Source of the DNA: Gerris lacustris
Taxonomy: Eukaryota; Arthropoda; Insecta; Hemiptera; Gerridae
NCBI GenBank assembly: GCA_951217055.1
Contig: OX578277.1
Location: forward strand, 111,604,514 to 111,668,513
Direction: 5' to 3'
Length of the DNA stretch: 64,000 nt
Shown here: positions 1 through 10,597 of the stretch, one piece after another
Layout of the letters: every line of letters starts with the position of its first letter
Numbering within the stretch: the stretch's first letter is position 1
Notes under the pieces: generated by a model
Told to the model about the DNA's origin: nothing
The model's database searches: none
Seen by the model: only the letters and a program-made list of their open reading frames with translations
Program-made: the position numbers and the translations under genes

Positions 1-41
1 GACAAATTAGAGAGTTAAATGCAAATGTTCCTGCTACAAGC

Positions 42-345
42 ATGTCTAAAAACTTTTCGGTTGAAGTATTAGCTGTGGTAGCAATTTTACTTGAAGAAGA
101 AGAAGAAAGAAATTGGATTGTGTGGAAGTAGAGCAAAAAAGGAAGATTTGGTGTACATCCAATAAATTAAAAAAAAAAAAAAAAAAAAGAAGATGGAGAA
201 TTCTGCACGCTCTACAAAGAGCTAGTAGGCAATGAAGACAGATTTTTTAAATACTTCAGAATGAACCAATATGAGTTTCAAACCATTGTAACCAAAATTC
301 TATTAATTTTTCGTTGTTTATCACCAGAGACAGGAAAAAGTCATA
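42..345 (+). pseudogene. PIF/Harbinger transposase fragment, N-terminal part
   Basis: An ATG at 42 opens a frame with an acidic Glu-rich stretch, a stop near 128, then GRFGVHPIN, a pure A run, and EDGEFCTLYKELVGNEDRFF followed by KYFRMNQYEFQTIV. The pattern VHPIN, then GEF-TLY-EL, then FF-YFRM is the N-terminal signature of insect HARBI1-like (PIF/Harbinger) transposases, which cut DNA with a DDE nuclease domain; that domain is absent here. The frame contains a stop and an A-tract, so it is dead. A hAT element begins 12 bp downstream and interrupts it. Family assignment is from remembered motifs. Confidence 0.6.
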
Positions 346-356
346 TACGTCATAGT

Positions 357-1940
357 CAGGGGCGGATGGGGGCACCGGGAAGCCGGGAAATTTCCCGAAG
401 CGCCGCCAAGCCAATTGAAAAAAAATTATTTGATTAACTTTTTAAATGTTTATTATTATGGTACAGTATCAGTATCAGTGCAGCGCCACTGATAGAATAG
501 CAGCACATTTTTCATTTTTAAAAAAGTGTACAGACAGCAATAAATGGGTCATATAGACTAAATGAAAATGTGCCTATTGCCTAGCGCCTTTATGGTTATT
601 GCTGTATCACAGAAAAGAGTAAGAGCCGTTTCACACTAGGAGCCTCACGGCTCTCGCTGCGGAGCCAGAGCCGTAAAAGCAGCCCGCGCCGCTCTTGCTC
701 TTCTCTTGTCTCCCTCCAACCATAGATTAGACTCGTTGTATTGCTCTGTACTATTTACTTAATCGCCAGAGCGGCGCCGTCGTCATCACCAACAAACAAA
801 TTTTAGAAATAGAACTTTGTGGGTTCATCCCATAAATGAAAAACGTGACGAAGTAGGTTTGTTTACAACATTATTTTGCGATTTACGGTGCGACGAAAAG
901 AACGCGAAAGTTCCAAACCATCTTTTTCGCGGCGCCGCATCGCTTCAAACCCAGCTTGAAACTTTCGCGTCCTCTTCGCGACTTCCCTCGTTCATATTTT
1001 TGTTTTCTCCGCTGGTTTTTACTTTTATCCACATGTTCAGCTATACTTTTAAAAATAAAGAGTTGCATTTTAATAATGATAGTAGGTACATTATTATTTA
1101 TTATTAAATAATTATTATTTGTCCAGTCATTTTAGGTTTTCTGTTCCAACAAAATCAAAGCTACAATTTTTTTTTTTTTTATCGCTTCTGAAAAGCATAT
1201 TCAAAATCGGCAACGAGATCTTGATCGCGGTAATAGATATTCAAGGGCAAAGGTCAACAAATTCGGTTATTTGCGAATAGCTCGCTTCCTATTGCTCGGA
1301 CACCAATCTAGGTGTTCATCAAAATTAAAGATCACAAAATGTTCCACAATAAAGGTCTCATTCATTTTTTACGTACGGTTTAGCAAAAACCAAGCTTACT
1401 ATAACTTGAGTAGTGTTTGTTTATGCACGACTTATTACGTATTTTTGTAAATATCTCGCTTTCTCTGGCTCGGCGACCAATTGAGAATCAGATCAAAATT
1501 GAAGAATATAAAATTTCACACAAGAAATATTATTTTCATTTTCTACGTATAAAGAAATTCAACTAACTTACAACAAAAAATGCAACAAAATTACGAAAAA
1601 CATCTGCAATAATTTTAAAATACAGCTGAAGAAAGCTATGAACACTAGTAGTAAATTTAAGTCACTAGTAATGCGGATTCATAATGAATCAGGAAGACTT
1701 AATAACATTGTATAGCCTTACAGGTAAAATATATTTTTGTTTAATAACGATTTAGATAATAAGTGTTTCAAAAATTCTGCAGAAACAATTTTAACAATCT
1801 TTATATCAAGTTAATTGCTTTTTTTAGCTGAAAAAGCCCTAAAAAAAGGCCTAAAATTCACCATTTCGAACCTAAAATTATGACGCCGCGCCGGTTATTA
1901 TGTTTTCCCGCGCCGGAGGCTACCTCCCCATCCGCCCCTG
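357..1940. mobile_element. hAT-type DNA transposon with 8 bp TSD
   Basis: The ends are inverted repeats, CAGGGGCGGATGGGG at the left and CCCCATCCGCCCCTG at the right, and GTCATAGT is repeated exactly outside both (349-356 and 1941-1948). An 8 bp duplication with CAGGGGCG ends is diagnostic of hAT. No hAT transposase is visible inside; it instead holds a Harbinger-like fragment (600-1110) and, at about 1255-1560, two diverged direct copies of a 200 bp segment. It inserted into the Harbinger remnant that flanks it. Confidence 0.85.
600..1110 (+). pseudogene. Second Harbinger-like 5' fragment nested in the hAT element
   Basis: From 820 the frame reads WVHPINEKRDEVGLFTTLF and then CDLRCDE, a second, distinct N-terminal Harbinger transposase signature; after Asp-Glu the frame is lost. 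Upstream, 617-690 is GC-rich and built of GAGCC/GGCTC words (GAGCCGTTTCACACTAGG), resembling a terminal repeat, but I could not find its partner end. Position inside the hAT shows it arrived before or with that element. The downstream open frame to 1107 is low-complexity and not credible. Confidence 0.45.
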
Positions 1941-2073
1941 GTCATAGTCATATGATTTTGTCATAAAATAGCCATTTTACCCATAAACGTCATAAAATGG
2001 GGTTTCTTGCCAAATGTTTAGCAAAAAGGTTTTTTTTTTTTGTTTGAAGCAAATTTTTAAATTGAACATTCGT

Positions 2074-2118
2074 GGTCCGGTTCCAGGTAAAAGTGCAGTT
2101 CGAACAAAAAACCTTTAA
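2074..2118 (+). pseudogene. Harbinger transposase C-terminal scrap
   Basis: Fourteen codons, GPVPGKSAVRTKNL, followed by a stop. The PGKSA-RTK pattern is common near the C-terminus of insect Harbinger transposases. It lies on the same strand as the N-terminal fragment at 42-345 and on the far side of the inserted hAT, so both may derive from one element whose middle was lost. Short, so tentative. Confidence 0.35.
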
Positions 2119-2539
2119 CCAACTTAGTGAAAGGCCTGGGCACTTTATTCCCTGACCACTTTCGGACTTAACTAATGCGCTTATGCATACCTACAACCAG
2201 AGAGGCACCGATGGTCATCCCTAATGCAGTCCAACCGATTGGGTTGCAAGAGTGGGGGAAAAGGTGAAAGGAAAGTTGACTGCTCTCCTCTCAAGGAATC
2301 CTGGGTGAGAACACGCCCATACCATAGCTGCCTGATTGAAGGGCGAAGAACTTGGGAAATTGCCTGAGGGGAGAAAAGCAAATGACTCGTCATGAATGAA
2401 ATTTGCTCCCAACTCATCTAACGAGTTCGAAAGGTCTTTTTCCAAGTTTAAAATTCCAATTTAACGCTGAAGAATATAGAACAACACATGATTATTTTTT
2501 ACAATGTTGAAGCATTCTGCTAATTATTACCGCTTATTA

Positions 2540-3763
2540 TACAGGGTGTTCATTAAAGTTGGTCACAAACTTCGGGGGCTGATAGTACCCATCAAAACAA
2601 ACTAAAAGTGTCTAGTAAAGATATGCCGAAAAATCCTTCAGTTAGCCGCTAGCCGCCATTTTGTATTTTTATATAAAAAAAATTAATATCTCAAAAACTA
2701 CTTTAGCTACAATAACCAAACTTTGCACGCAAGTTTATAATAAAACAACGAAAACCTAAAAAAAAATGTTTGATTTGCATTAATAGTTTCAAAATGGCGC
2801 TCATTTATAATTTTCAAAGCCAAATAACTAAACAACTATGAATTTTACGAAACATTTTCACCACACAAAAAAGATAGAGAATGTTATTACAAATCCAACA
2901 ATATATCATTCAACCAAATCGGTTAACAAATAAACAAAAAAATGCATTTTTTCGGTTAGCATGCATTCTTTTTCAGTACATTTTCCATAGTTGCCTTCTG
3001 CAGGTGAAAATGTTTCGTAAAATTCATAGTTGTTTAGCTATTTGGCTTTGAAAATGATAAATGAGCGCCGTTTTGAAACTATTAATGTAAATCAAACAAT
3101 TTTTTAGGTTTTCGTTGTTTTATTATAAACTTGCGTGCGAAGTACAAAATTCTATTTAATAACTATTATTTCCCAAATGTTTAAATTCTTTTAAATTATA
3201 TTATTTTAAATTCTTTTAAATTATATTCTTTTAAATTATATTCTTTTTAATTATATTCTTTTAAATTATATTCTTTTAAATTCATTTTATATAAATACTT
3301 AAAATGAAATTATGTACTAAAGAATAATTAAAATAAAATTATGTTATGTACTAATTTATAAATATCTATTAATTTTAAATGAACTTATAAACCTTAGAAT
3401 GAACTTATAAACCTTAGAAAGAACTTATGTAAAAAAAAAAAATTTTTAGCCGCGCTCAAGCAATCGCTTTTGCGGCTAAACTAAGAAATGTTTAAAGAAA
3501 TTATATAAAACAATCATGTAATTATTGTAATTATTTTTCTCTTACGTAAAACTTATTTAAATAAATTTATTATTATTATTATTATTAGTATGGTTATTGT
3601 AGCTAAAGTAGTTTTTGAGATATTAATTTTTTTTTTTATAAAAATACAAAATGGCGGCTAACTGAAGGATTTTTCGGCATATCTTTATTAGACACATTTT
3701 GTTTGTTTTGATGGGTATTATCAGCCCCCGAAGTTTGTGATCAACTTTAATGAACACCCTGTA
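2540..3763. mobile_element. Fold-back mariner-type MITE with very long inverted repeats
   Basis: TACAGGGTGTTCATTAAAG at the left is mirrored at the right and a TA dinucleotide lies outside each end (2538-2539, 3764-3765). The arms run about 330 bp: 2540-2870 pairs with 3003-3145 plus 3590-3763. The right arm is split by a separate AT-rich insertion. There is no transposase, so this is a non-autonomous Tc1/mariner-like element able to fold into a long hairpin. Confidence 0.8.
3146..3588 (+). mobile_element. AT-rich LINE-like insertion ending in an ATT tail
   Basis: This segment interrupts the right arm of the fold-back MITE. It starts with tandem TTCTTTTAAATTATA units (about 3190-3290), carries a duplicated GAACTTATAAACCTTAGAA, and ends in AATAAATTTATTATTATTATT. 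The microsatellite tail resembles the 3' end of a 5'-truncated non-LTR retrotransposon. No coding sequence remains. Confidence 0.45.
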
Positions 3764-4075
3764 TATTGTAAATATAATTTTGTATTTATGAAGTATTGAA
3801 ATCTTTCTTTTGAACTGTTTCCCTCCAAAATAACCAAATGCTTCATATTTTAGCGTAAGACGCATAAAAAAACAATGTAAACTGTTTTGGAACAATTCTT
3901 TAATCGAAAGAGACGCGACACAAGAGAGAGAATGGAACAGAATACAAAAAACGTGGCTCGTGTTTTTAAATCAAGAAGCACACTGATAAGTCTGAACGCT
4001 TTAACAAGTGTAACTTTTTGAACTCGAATAAGATGAAATAAGAAACTTAAATTTACGGGGGGGGGGGCCGCTACA

Positions 4076-4340
4076 TCACTCCCCCCAATGACGCTGTCAC
4101 AGAATCGCACCGGTAATCTGACCTTACGGCCATGTCGAGTTAACTGACCAGTTAGAGGAACTGGTGGAGCGACAGGAGTCGCTGGGTGCACGTCTGAATC
4201 AGAGTCATTAGAGGTAGAAGGGACCTTATCACTACTTGTTGGCTGGATCTGAGTTGATCTGGAGGACGTTGATGAGCCACCAGATGAGTCGACCAAGATA
4301 AAAGCCGGTTTGAGTCGATCAATGGAGACAGTCTTACTGC
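4076..4340 (-). pseudogene. Gypsy pol C-terminus remnant
   Basis: The minus strand reads SGSKTVSIDRLKPAFI, a Ser/Thr-Pro-rich linker, then TRHGRKVRLPVRF. The SIDRLKPA motif and the terminal TR-GR-V--P-RF box are typical of the last part of Ty3/gypsy integrase polyproteins. Reading continues into the LTR, as is usual. The upstream pol domains are absent because of the internal deletion. Confidence 0.7.
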
Positions 4341-4606
4341 CTGATGGAAGCTGGAGGAGACTTGACCAGATCGCTGATTTGAGTGAGTACGTCAAATTCC
4401 AGGTTAGCCACTATTGCCTGGAACTTGAGCTCACTGGATGTTATCTTACTGGTGCCATAAACTGCGGTAGCTTGGCAAAACCAGAGTTCTGGGTCAGCCT
4501 TCCAGAACTGCGGGATTCGGAGAGTCGCTATCGACGACGCTTGACCTTCGCCGTTGCCGCCGAGGCCAAAAGGAGTTTGGGCGGGCTTATCGTCTTCGTT
4601 CACCAT
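4334..4606 (-). pseudogene. Gypsy gag N-terminus remnant
   Basis: From an ATG at 4606 on the minus strand the frame reads MVNEDDKPAQTPFG, then IATLRIPQFWKADPELWF, CQATAVYGTSKITSSELKF and LEFDVLTQISDLVKSPPAS. This is the N-terminal part of an insect gypsy-type Gag capsid. It stops where pol C-terminal sequence takes over near 4335-4350, with CTTCCATCAGG-like sequence at the join. That suggests one deletion between similar short words. The first ATG is preferred over the upstream TTG. Confidence 0.7.
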
Positions 4607-4952
4607 CGTGCCCAAAGTTACTCAACACGAGTTCGAATAATCCGATAAAAAAATAAATTTAAAATAAAAACAGTACTTACTGCGACTAATATATAATATA
4701 TCGACTAATATATCACGTCGAGGTTACCACTTTAGCGTAAGACGCATAAAAAAAAATGTAAACTGTTTTGGAACAATTGTTTAATCGAAAGAGACGCGAC
4801 ACAAGAGAGAGAACAGAACAGAATACAAAAAACGTGGCTCGTGTTTTTAAATCAAGAAGCACACTGATAAGTCTGAACGCTTTAACAAGTGTAACTTTTT
4901 GAACTCGAATAAGAAGAAATAAGAAACTTAAATTTACGGGGAGGCCGCTACA

Positions 4953-5994
4953 ATATAAAGGCTAAATTTTCACAGTGAAAATAAACGTCATATTTTTTGG
5001 CTAAAATGTCATAAAACAACCGATTTTCTAAAATAAAGGTCATAAAACAGGATAGTAAAAGTCATAGAATAAAGTCAATAAATGAAAAAATAAAAGTCAT
5101 AAACGTCCCGTCTCTGTTCATCACTGATTCAATATGAAAATTTCAATATGAAAAATATTCACTGATGCCACAGACACACACCTGCACCGAAAAACTAATT
5201 CATACTAAGTGTGCCAGAGCTACAGACATGCTCAGACACACGCAAGCACAGACTAAATATTCTGTACGACAATTCAGCCCTTTGCTGGTACGTGTCTGTA
5301 TGTACACGTTCCGCTCAATCTCTTTAGATGTGAATACTCATAGATTATATATGTAACAATATTTTCTGTGTCTTTGGTGGTACGTGCTGGTAGATGTGAA
5401 TGGTGCTTTATTTGTAGAATGGAGGAGTTGGATTACACTTAGTTAATTTATTTGTTATTATCTTTTATGTGTAGAGTAATTTGTGTAATAAATTCAGTCA
5501 ATAAATTTAAACATTAAATTTTATCTTTAATAATTTATATATTCAAGTATATTTTAATTATAAATTGTCTTTGTTAAAATAAAATGTTAATTATATATTT
5601 ACTATGTTGCCTCGATAAATTAAATTATAATATTTTTTAATAACAGTTTTTATTTTTTGACAATTTATTTACCAGATCTTGCTAGGTGTAGGGTGTAGGA
5701 GCTATTAGGTCTGGACATGTCCTGCCTTTGGCATTATATCTTGTATAGTACTAGCTGGATACCTGTGCTTCGCTACGGAGTGTTATTTTAATTTGATAAG
5801 TTTATAAACTACCGGCGAGAAACATTTAAATTATTTTACTATGCAAGAATATCTAGATTCTATCCCTCCCACTTATTTTCCCCTCCTCTTTGATAACCGT
5901 GTGTTCCCGATCCTGTGAATTTGAGATATAACTGTGAAATTGAGATAGATGTGGGTCAAATTGGAAGCTAGGGATTTTTCTAGCTACATTTCTT
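4953..5994. other. No recognisable gene; GTCATA-rich stretch then unique AT-rich DNA
   Basis: At 4988-5105 the word GTCATA(A/G) recurs at least five times. The same word is dense at 343-356 and 1941-1995, so these may be parts of one element split by the hAT, MITE and gypsy insertions. The rest to 5994 shows nothing convincing. TAGCTGGATACCTGTGCTTCGC near 5750 is a decayed dispersed repeat. Confidence 0.3.
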
Positions 5995-6460
5995 GCTTTT
6001 ATCAAGAGAATCAGTCACTGTTTGACATCGTACATGATTATACTTCAATTCTGTGCCCATATTGTCCTGACAGGGGACCCGCGCCACTTTCACTCAAATT
6101 TTAGTATTATGCTAATTTTAGTGAAATTGATGCGTATAATACAAAATAAATTGTTATGGCACCTGAATTTAAAAAAAAAATAATAAAAATATGCAGAAAA
6201 AATTAAAAATTATAATTGAGACTGACTAATTTTGTGCTTATAAACTATGAGTCTAAACAACGCTATTTGATAAATTAAAAAAATAAAAATAAAACAATGA
6301 AACCAATTTAGATATGTTTTATAATATTTTGCTAAAATGATTTCAAGTTTGCATTTTTTTTTTACCTGTTGTTTGGGCACATAATGCAGATTAAGTCCTA
6401 TCAGGGGTCCGCACCTCCTCGTGTCCGTACTAGACTGCACGCACCCGAGGGTTTAGAGCT
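5995..6460 (+). repeat. Interspersed repeat family P, copy 1
   Basis: This stretch matches the reverse complement of 31085-31470 through several blocks, including CATATTGTCCTGACAGGG, TTTTATAATATTTTGCT and the A-rich middle. A partial third copy with CAGATTAAGT-CTATCAGGGG lies near 33133-33210. Copies share GC-rich ends around an AT-rich core. The class of element is unknown. Confidence 0.55.
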
Positions 6461-6678
6461 TTTCAACTAAATTGCATCATGTATGCTATTCATTACTTTG
6501 ACCCCGTATTCATTACTTGTCTAACCCCTTAACCCTGAGAATCAAAATTTAAATTTCGAAAATTCATGTAGACAGTGACCTTCCCCTTGCTTTGAAGGCC
6601 AAGTGTGCAAATTTTCACCGAGATCGGACTAAAACTAGATTTGTTTAATGAATATACCCACACATACGTCGACTTTTA

Positions 6679-6768
6679 TAGAGGGTGGTCCAAAAGTCTC
6701 CCAAGTTTCATTAATTAACTCAAACCATTCAAAAGTTAAGAGGGGGGAGAATTTTGGACCACTCTGTA
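6679..6768. mobile_element. 90 bp TA-flanked micro-MITE
   Basis: The left end TAGAGGGTGGTCCAAAAGTC mirrors the right end GGACCACTCTGTA, with TA on both outer sides (6677-6678, 6769-6770). It is far too short to encode anything and fits an extreme Tc1/mariner deletion derivative. Confidence 0.6.
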
Positions 6769-7212
6769 TATAGATATAGATATAAATTTCCATTTTACCC
6801 CCCTCCTAAATGAAAATAAGGCAAAACTTTACATAAGAACAATTACTTTTCTCTTAAAGAGCTTTTCAACAATATGACTTATGAAGGGTATCCATTACTT
6901 CGTCTTTTGTACCCCGTACCTCTGTGTACCAAAATTTTAATTTCATAATCTCATTATAAGGCAGTGACCTTGTTTTGAAGAAAAAGTGTGTAAATATTCA
7001 TCAAATTGGGATACAATTGTAGATTTGTATAAAAGATATACCCTCATACGGTACACTTCTTTTATATAATATACAGGGTGTTACCGACCTAAACCGAAAA
7101 ATTTTTTTTGGGTGAAACTAGATCCAAAATGGAGCAAAACTCCACCAAGCTCACTTTATTATCTCAATCCGTTGCCGAGATATGATTTTTTAAAGAATTT
7201 TTTAAAAGATTT

Positions 7213-7446
7213 TTAAGAAAAATTGTGTTTTTTGTGATTGTGTTGATGTCTTACATCCTTCTTTCCTGGTTTTGCTCTGTTTAAACATACTCTAGCTAAA
7301 TGACCAGTCCTGTTGCATGACCGGCACGTTTCCTTCTTGTATACACACATATTAGCTCTATGAGTCGTGCCACCGCAGCGGTAACATTTACCACGCAAGG
7401 CTTCAAATCCATCTTGACCCATTGTTCTCTTCTCAGAGCCAAACCA
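7213..7446 (-). pseudogene. Ty3/gypsy Gag zinc-knuckle segment
   Basis: On the minus strand two CCHC knuckles are readable: CYRCGGTTHRANMC and CRSCNRTGHLARVC, both spaced C-x2-C-x4-H-x4-C, followed by a Lys-rich tail. Upstream codons (WFGSEKRT) are in frame with the knuckles. This is the nucleocapsid half of Gag, which binds the retroelement RNA. It is cut off from its capsid half by a LINE insertion ending in a TTA-type repeat at about 7450-7506. Nothing of pol follows. Confidence 0.75.
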
Positions 7447-7449
7447 TTT

Positions 7450-7473
7450 TTATAATAATATAATAATAATATA

Positions 7474-7508
<35 letters not shown>

Positions 7509-7798
7509 CAGTGGTAAGCCTCGTTCAAGGCCATCACTACGTCAAAAGAGATTTTAAACTAAAAGTTATAGTCTAAGTACTCTTGAACCGAGTAAAAAGC
7601 TTTACTTAATAGAAGTTCCTTGACTTGTGTCTTGAAATTATCTGGTGGAAGATTAACTATTCCTATGTCTAGCTTATTTATGAGCTTGATGGATTGATGG
7701 TGCGGTGATAGTGTTGTCAGATGGAGACGATGAGCTGGTATATTGATTCTATTGGCATTTCTGGTTGGATAAGTATGACTCTTCTGAATTAGTTGCTG
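7450..7798 (-). mobile_element. 5'-truncated LINE inserted in gag
   Basis: The last 77 codons of the open frame above this interval, from about SHTYPTRNANRINIPAHRL to VKELLLSKAFYSVQEYL, read like the C-terminus of an insect LINE reverse-transcriptase ORF, not like Gag. A short 3' UTR (7507-7558) and an ATT/TAA microsatellite (7450-7506) follow on the minus strand, as expected for a target-primed LINE tail. The two gag halves flank it. Confidence 0.6.
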
Positions 7799-8488
7799 GT
7801 TTTTTGTACTACTCTCCTGTGTGTTCTCTTTAACTGATGATGGCGCCGTTTCCGCTGGATTCGATTGTACTTTATTTATTGAATGACTTCTATCTTTATC
7901 TATTAAGGCGTTCTCTTGTTTAGACTGTTCAATTGCAAGTCCGATCTCGACTATCTCCTTAAATTTCATATCTTTTTGATTCTGTAAAATTTTAGTTCGG
8001 ATATCTTTATCTTTAACTCCTCGTATGAACCGAAGTGACAGTGATATTTCAGCAACTGACTGCCCACACTTACATTTAAATTTGCATTTATCAGCTAATT
8101 TATTTAAATCTGTAGCAAAATCAGTAATATTTTCTCCATTCTCTTGAACCCTTGTACTAAATTCGTGCTGTCTAGCCCATATGCTACGCCGTGGCTGTAA
8201 ATAGTTATCTAACGTATCTATTAATTCATCGTAAGGTTTATCTGTAGGTGTATCTGGTGAACATAACTCATATAACTTCTGGTGCAGCAAAGGAGTTAAA
8301 GCATGAAGTAATGTGTATACTTTTACCTGTGACTCTGTTATATTTTTAAGAATCATAAAAGTTTCCAACCTACGGTAAAAATTTTCAAATGTTTCCTCGT
8401 CGTGAAATGGTGCAAAGTTGATGCCTGACGTAGTTGGATTGTTATTATTGTAACTTTTTGTATCCATATTATTCTCTTTGTTTACCAT
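7559..8488 (-). CDS. Chimeric ORF: Ty3/gypsy Gag capsid fused to LINE C-terminus
   Basis: This is a 309-codon open frame. Residues 1-230 are a Ty3/gypsy Gag capsid: FAPFHDEETFENFYRRLE, a long helical block, EFSTRVQENGENITDFATDL, LADKCKFKCKCG and FIRGVKDKDIRTKIL. All match the usual F---D-W/F--Y--RLE, E-I-eF---L--LA--C-F and -GI-D--I---LL order. From about residue 231 it runs in frame into LINE sequence and stops. The ATG at 8488 lies 3 bp after the stop of the preceding frame. Gag would form the particle shell; this product lacks the knuckles. Expression is unproven, but the uninterrupted frame suggests a young insertion. Confidence 0.7.
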   Translation of the reverse strand: MVNKENNMDTKSYNNNNPTTSGINFAPFHDEETFENFYRRLETFMILKNITESQVKVYTLLHALTPLLHQKLYELCSPDTPTDKPYDELIDTLDNYLQPRRSIWARQHEFSTRVQENGENITDFATDLNKLADKCKFKCKCGQSVAEISLSLRFIRGVKDKDIRTKILQNQKDMKFKEIVEIGLAIEQSKQENALIDKDRSHSINKVQSNPAETAPSSVKENTQESSTKNQQLIQKSHTYPTRNANRINIPAHRLHLTTLSPHHQSIKLINKLDIGIVNLPPDNFKTQVKELLLSKAFYSVQEYLDYNF

Positions 8489-8491
8489 AAG

Positions 8492-8811
8492 TTACTTTTG
8501 ACTTCCTGCCAATTTATTTTTTTGCTTACGGAACTGTGCCTTGATGTTGGTTATCCTTTCTTCAATATTAATTCTTTCATTGATCTCAGAGTCTAATTTT
8601 CCCTCTTCAGCATGCTCTTCTATAATTTCCTGTGCATTGTTAAATTTAATGCAACTAGTTTCTAATAGTTCTAACTTAACATCTACTTCATCTACTGTTA
8701 GTGTATCTACAGCAATATCTTCTCTAATTTAGTCAACTGTGCTTTTATAACTTTTCTAGATATTTTAGACTTACCTAGAATCTCTTTCTTTTCTTCATCA
8801 CTCGTCGCCAT
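8492..8811 (-). pseudogene. Short ORF upstream of gag, frameshifted
   Basis: From an ATG at 8811 the minus strand reads MATSDEEKKEILGKSKISRK, then VIKAQLTKL. One frameshift near 8725 restores REDIAVDTLTVDEVDVKLEL, and the frame ends KNKLAGSQK with a stop at 8492-8494, just before the gag ATG. The acidic, probably helical sequence and spacing suggest a leader ORF of the same retroelement. I do not recognise a named domain. Confidence 0.45.
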
Positions 8812-9467
8812 TCTGTTGTATATTTACTTAAAAGAACTAATTAACATTAGAAAACATATTCTTTATTTTAAAGCATATCTAATAATACAATAAAACATTA
8901 TTACAATATATGCATTATCATGGTTAACCTTGTCCTTTCATTCCTTCAACACTGTTACATATACATTTCTTAATAAAGATTTACTAATCAAACTAAATAT
9001 ACATATCAAAAAACTACTCCATTGATCTTAAACTTTAATTATACCATTTGAAAGCTTATGAAATGCAGAAGTTTTTCCTGAAATTGCCACACTTCTAGCA
9101 TCCCTCAGTTAAGAGTAGAAAGCTCAGGAATTTCGTGGTCGATTTTTTAAAAAATCAAATTTTCAAATGTACCCGGACTTAAAAGATGCTTAGCAGCTTA
9201 TAATTTGAAAATAAATGAGTGACTCTGAAAGGTTTTTTTATGCTCTTTAAAATTGTTCCTTAGCCAAATTTCTCTATCTCATTTAGTTTTTGAGATATTA
9301 GGCATTTTTTGAAACTTTTCGTGAAACACTTAAAAAAAAAAGAAATAAATCGATATCTCGAGAACTACTGAGAAATGGGCATATGCTTACTCGACATATT
9401 TTGTTCCAATTTGACCATAGTAACTAACCATTAAGTTTGGCTGGATAACTTCCGGTCACCCTGTATA

Positions 9468-10390
9468 GATAGGGTGACGTCCCGTTTTGATCGGGACAGT
9501 CCCGTTATTTTTATTTTAAGCTTTTGAAAATGTCCCGTTTTTTGGAAAAATAGGACATTTTCCAAAAGGTCTGGGTATAATGAAAAATTTGTCTCTTACT
9601 TTATGAGTTTGACATGTTTCCAATCTTAGTAAATATGTTACTTATCAACGCTTTGCTTCTCCTATGTGTGATATTTGATATTTACTCATCATTTGAAAAG
9701 GAAATAAAATAGAACAATAGTAGTCCAGTAATTTTATCACAGTATGCGTCAAATCTGGTAGTTCTGATTTTTTGCAGACTTGTTTATGATGTTGGCCTAA
9801 TGAATAATCCAAGTTTGAGACCTCGAGCGCCGAACGCAACTGTCAAAAATCGTAAAAACCGCGAAAAAAAAATCGTTATTTTTTCAAATTTTGGCGATTA
9901 TAACCCTAAAGGACTAGTTCTTGAAAAAACTTTCTTAAGACTTTTTAAAGTAGACTAAATTTGCTACAATATTGTAACACGACACCACAGACCAAAGGTG
10001 GTAGCGTGCCTTGTGGGCCGTGAACAAAAATAGTATATTATGTTACTAGGCTGTGAAGTGAGTTTTTTCTTTATTTTGATTGCCGCAGTCGTGTAGCATA
10101 TGCTATTTTTTCCGTGGTAGTGAATGAATAAACATTAAGTATTAATCAATAATCAATATAATAATAACAAAAATATTAGTACATACTTGACTTAAAAAAA
10201 GAAACCTAAAAAAGAGGTTACCCTTTAAGAAAAGATAAATAAAACGCATTGACATCTAGCGGATTTTAATCGTACTAGAAGCATTTCAACAAAGAATGCA
10301 GTGCTAAACGGAAGTTTTGATAACTACCAGCACGAATTTTTTACGTCCTAGGACGTAAAAAACTTTTTCTTTACAGCTAGGAGTAATGAA
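9468..10390. other. One end of a DNA element, then unassigned AT-rich DNA
   Basis: Directly after the mariner TSD, 9470-9580 reads AGGGTGACGTCCCGTTTTG with repeated CCCGTT/GGGAC words, like one terminus of a DNA transposon. I found no matching second end. Nothing coding is visible from 9600 to 10390. Confidence 0.3.
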
Positions 10391-10597
10391 AAGATTTTTG
10401 AAGTGTAACTTCTTTGGCGGCGGTAGAGTGAATTTTTTCAAATAGGGACCATCGTGTAACGAAGTTTGCGATTCGAGACTCGTCCAAGATTCCAACATTT
10501 TTACAGATTAATTGTAATGAAATTTGTGAGACGGAAGTAATGAAACGGTATTTGTGTTTCGAGACTAATCCTGGTGAAAGATTTATCTGTAAAAAAT

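Larger units (their letters stand above)
3849..4952 (-). mobile_element. Internally deleted Ty3/gypsy LTR retrotransposon
   Basis: Two near-identical LTRs (3849-4075 and 4731-4952, about 222-227 bp, reading TGTAGCGGCC to TTACGCTAAA on the minus strand) bracket only 655 bp of internal sequence. ATAT is duplicated outside (3845-3848, 4953-4956). On the minus strand a TGGTAACCTCGACG primer-binding candidate follows the 5' LTR, and a purine-rich GGGGGGAGTGA tract precedes the 3' LTR. Inside are the start of gag and the end of pol joined directly, so protease, reverse transcriptase and most of integrase are missing. The high LTR similarity implies recent insertion. Confidence 0.85.
7072..9465. mobile_element. 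Mariner-type shell carrying retroelement sequence
   Basis: TACAGGGTGTTACCG at the left and CCGGTCACCCTGTA at the right are inverted, each with an outer TA (7070-7071, 9466-9467). The outer parts (7072-7210 and about 8990-9465) are typical non-coding MITE sequence. The centre holds a Ty3/gypsy gag on the minus strand, so a retroelement probably inserted into the MITE. Inner boundaries are not exact. Confidence 0.6.
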
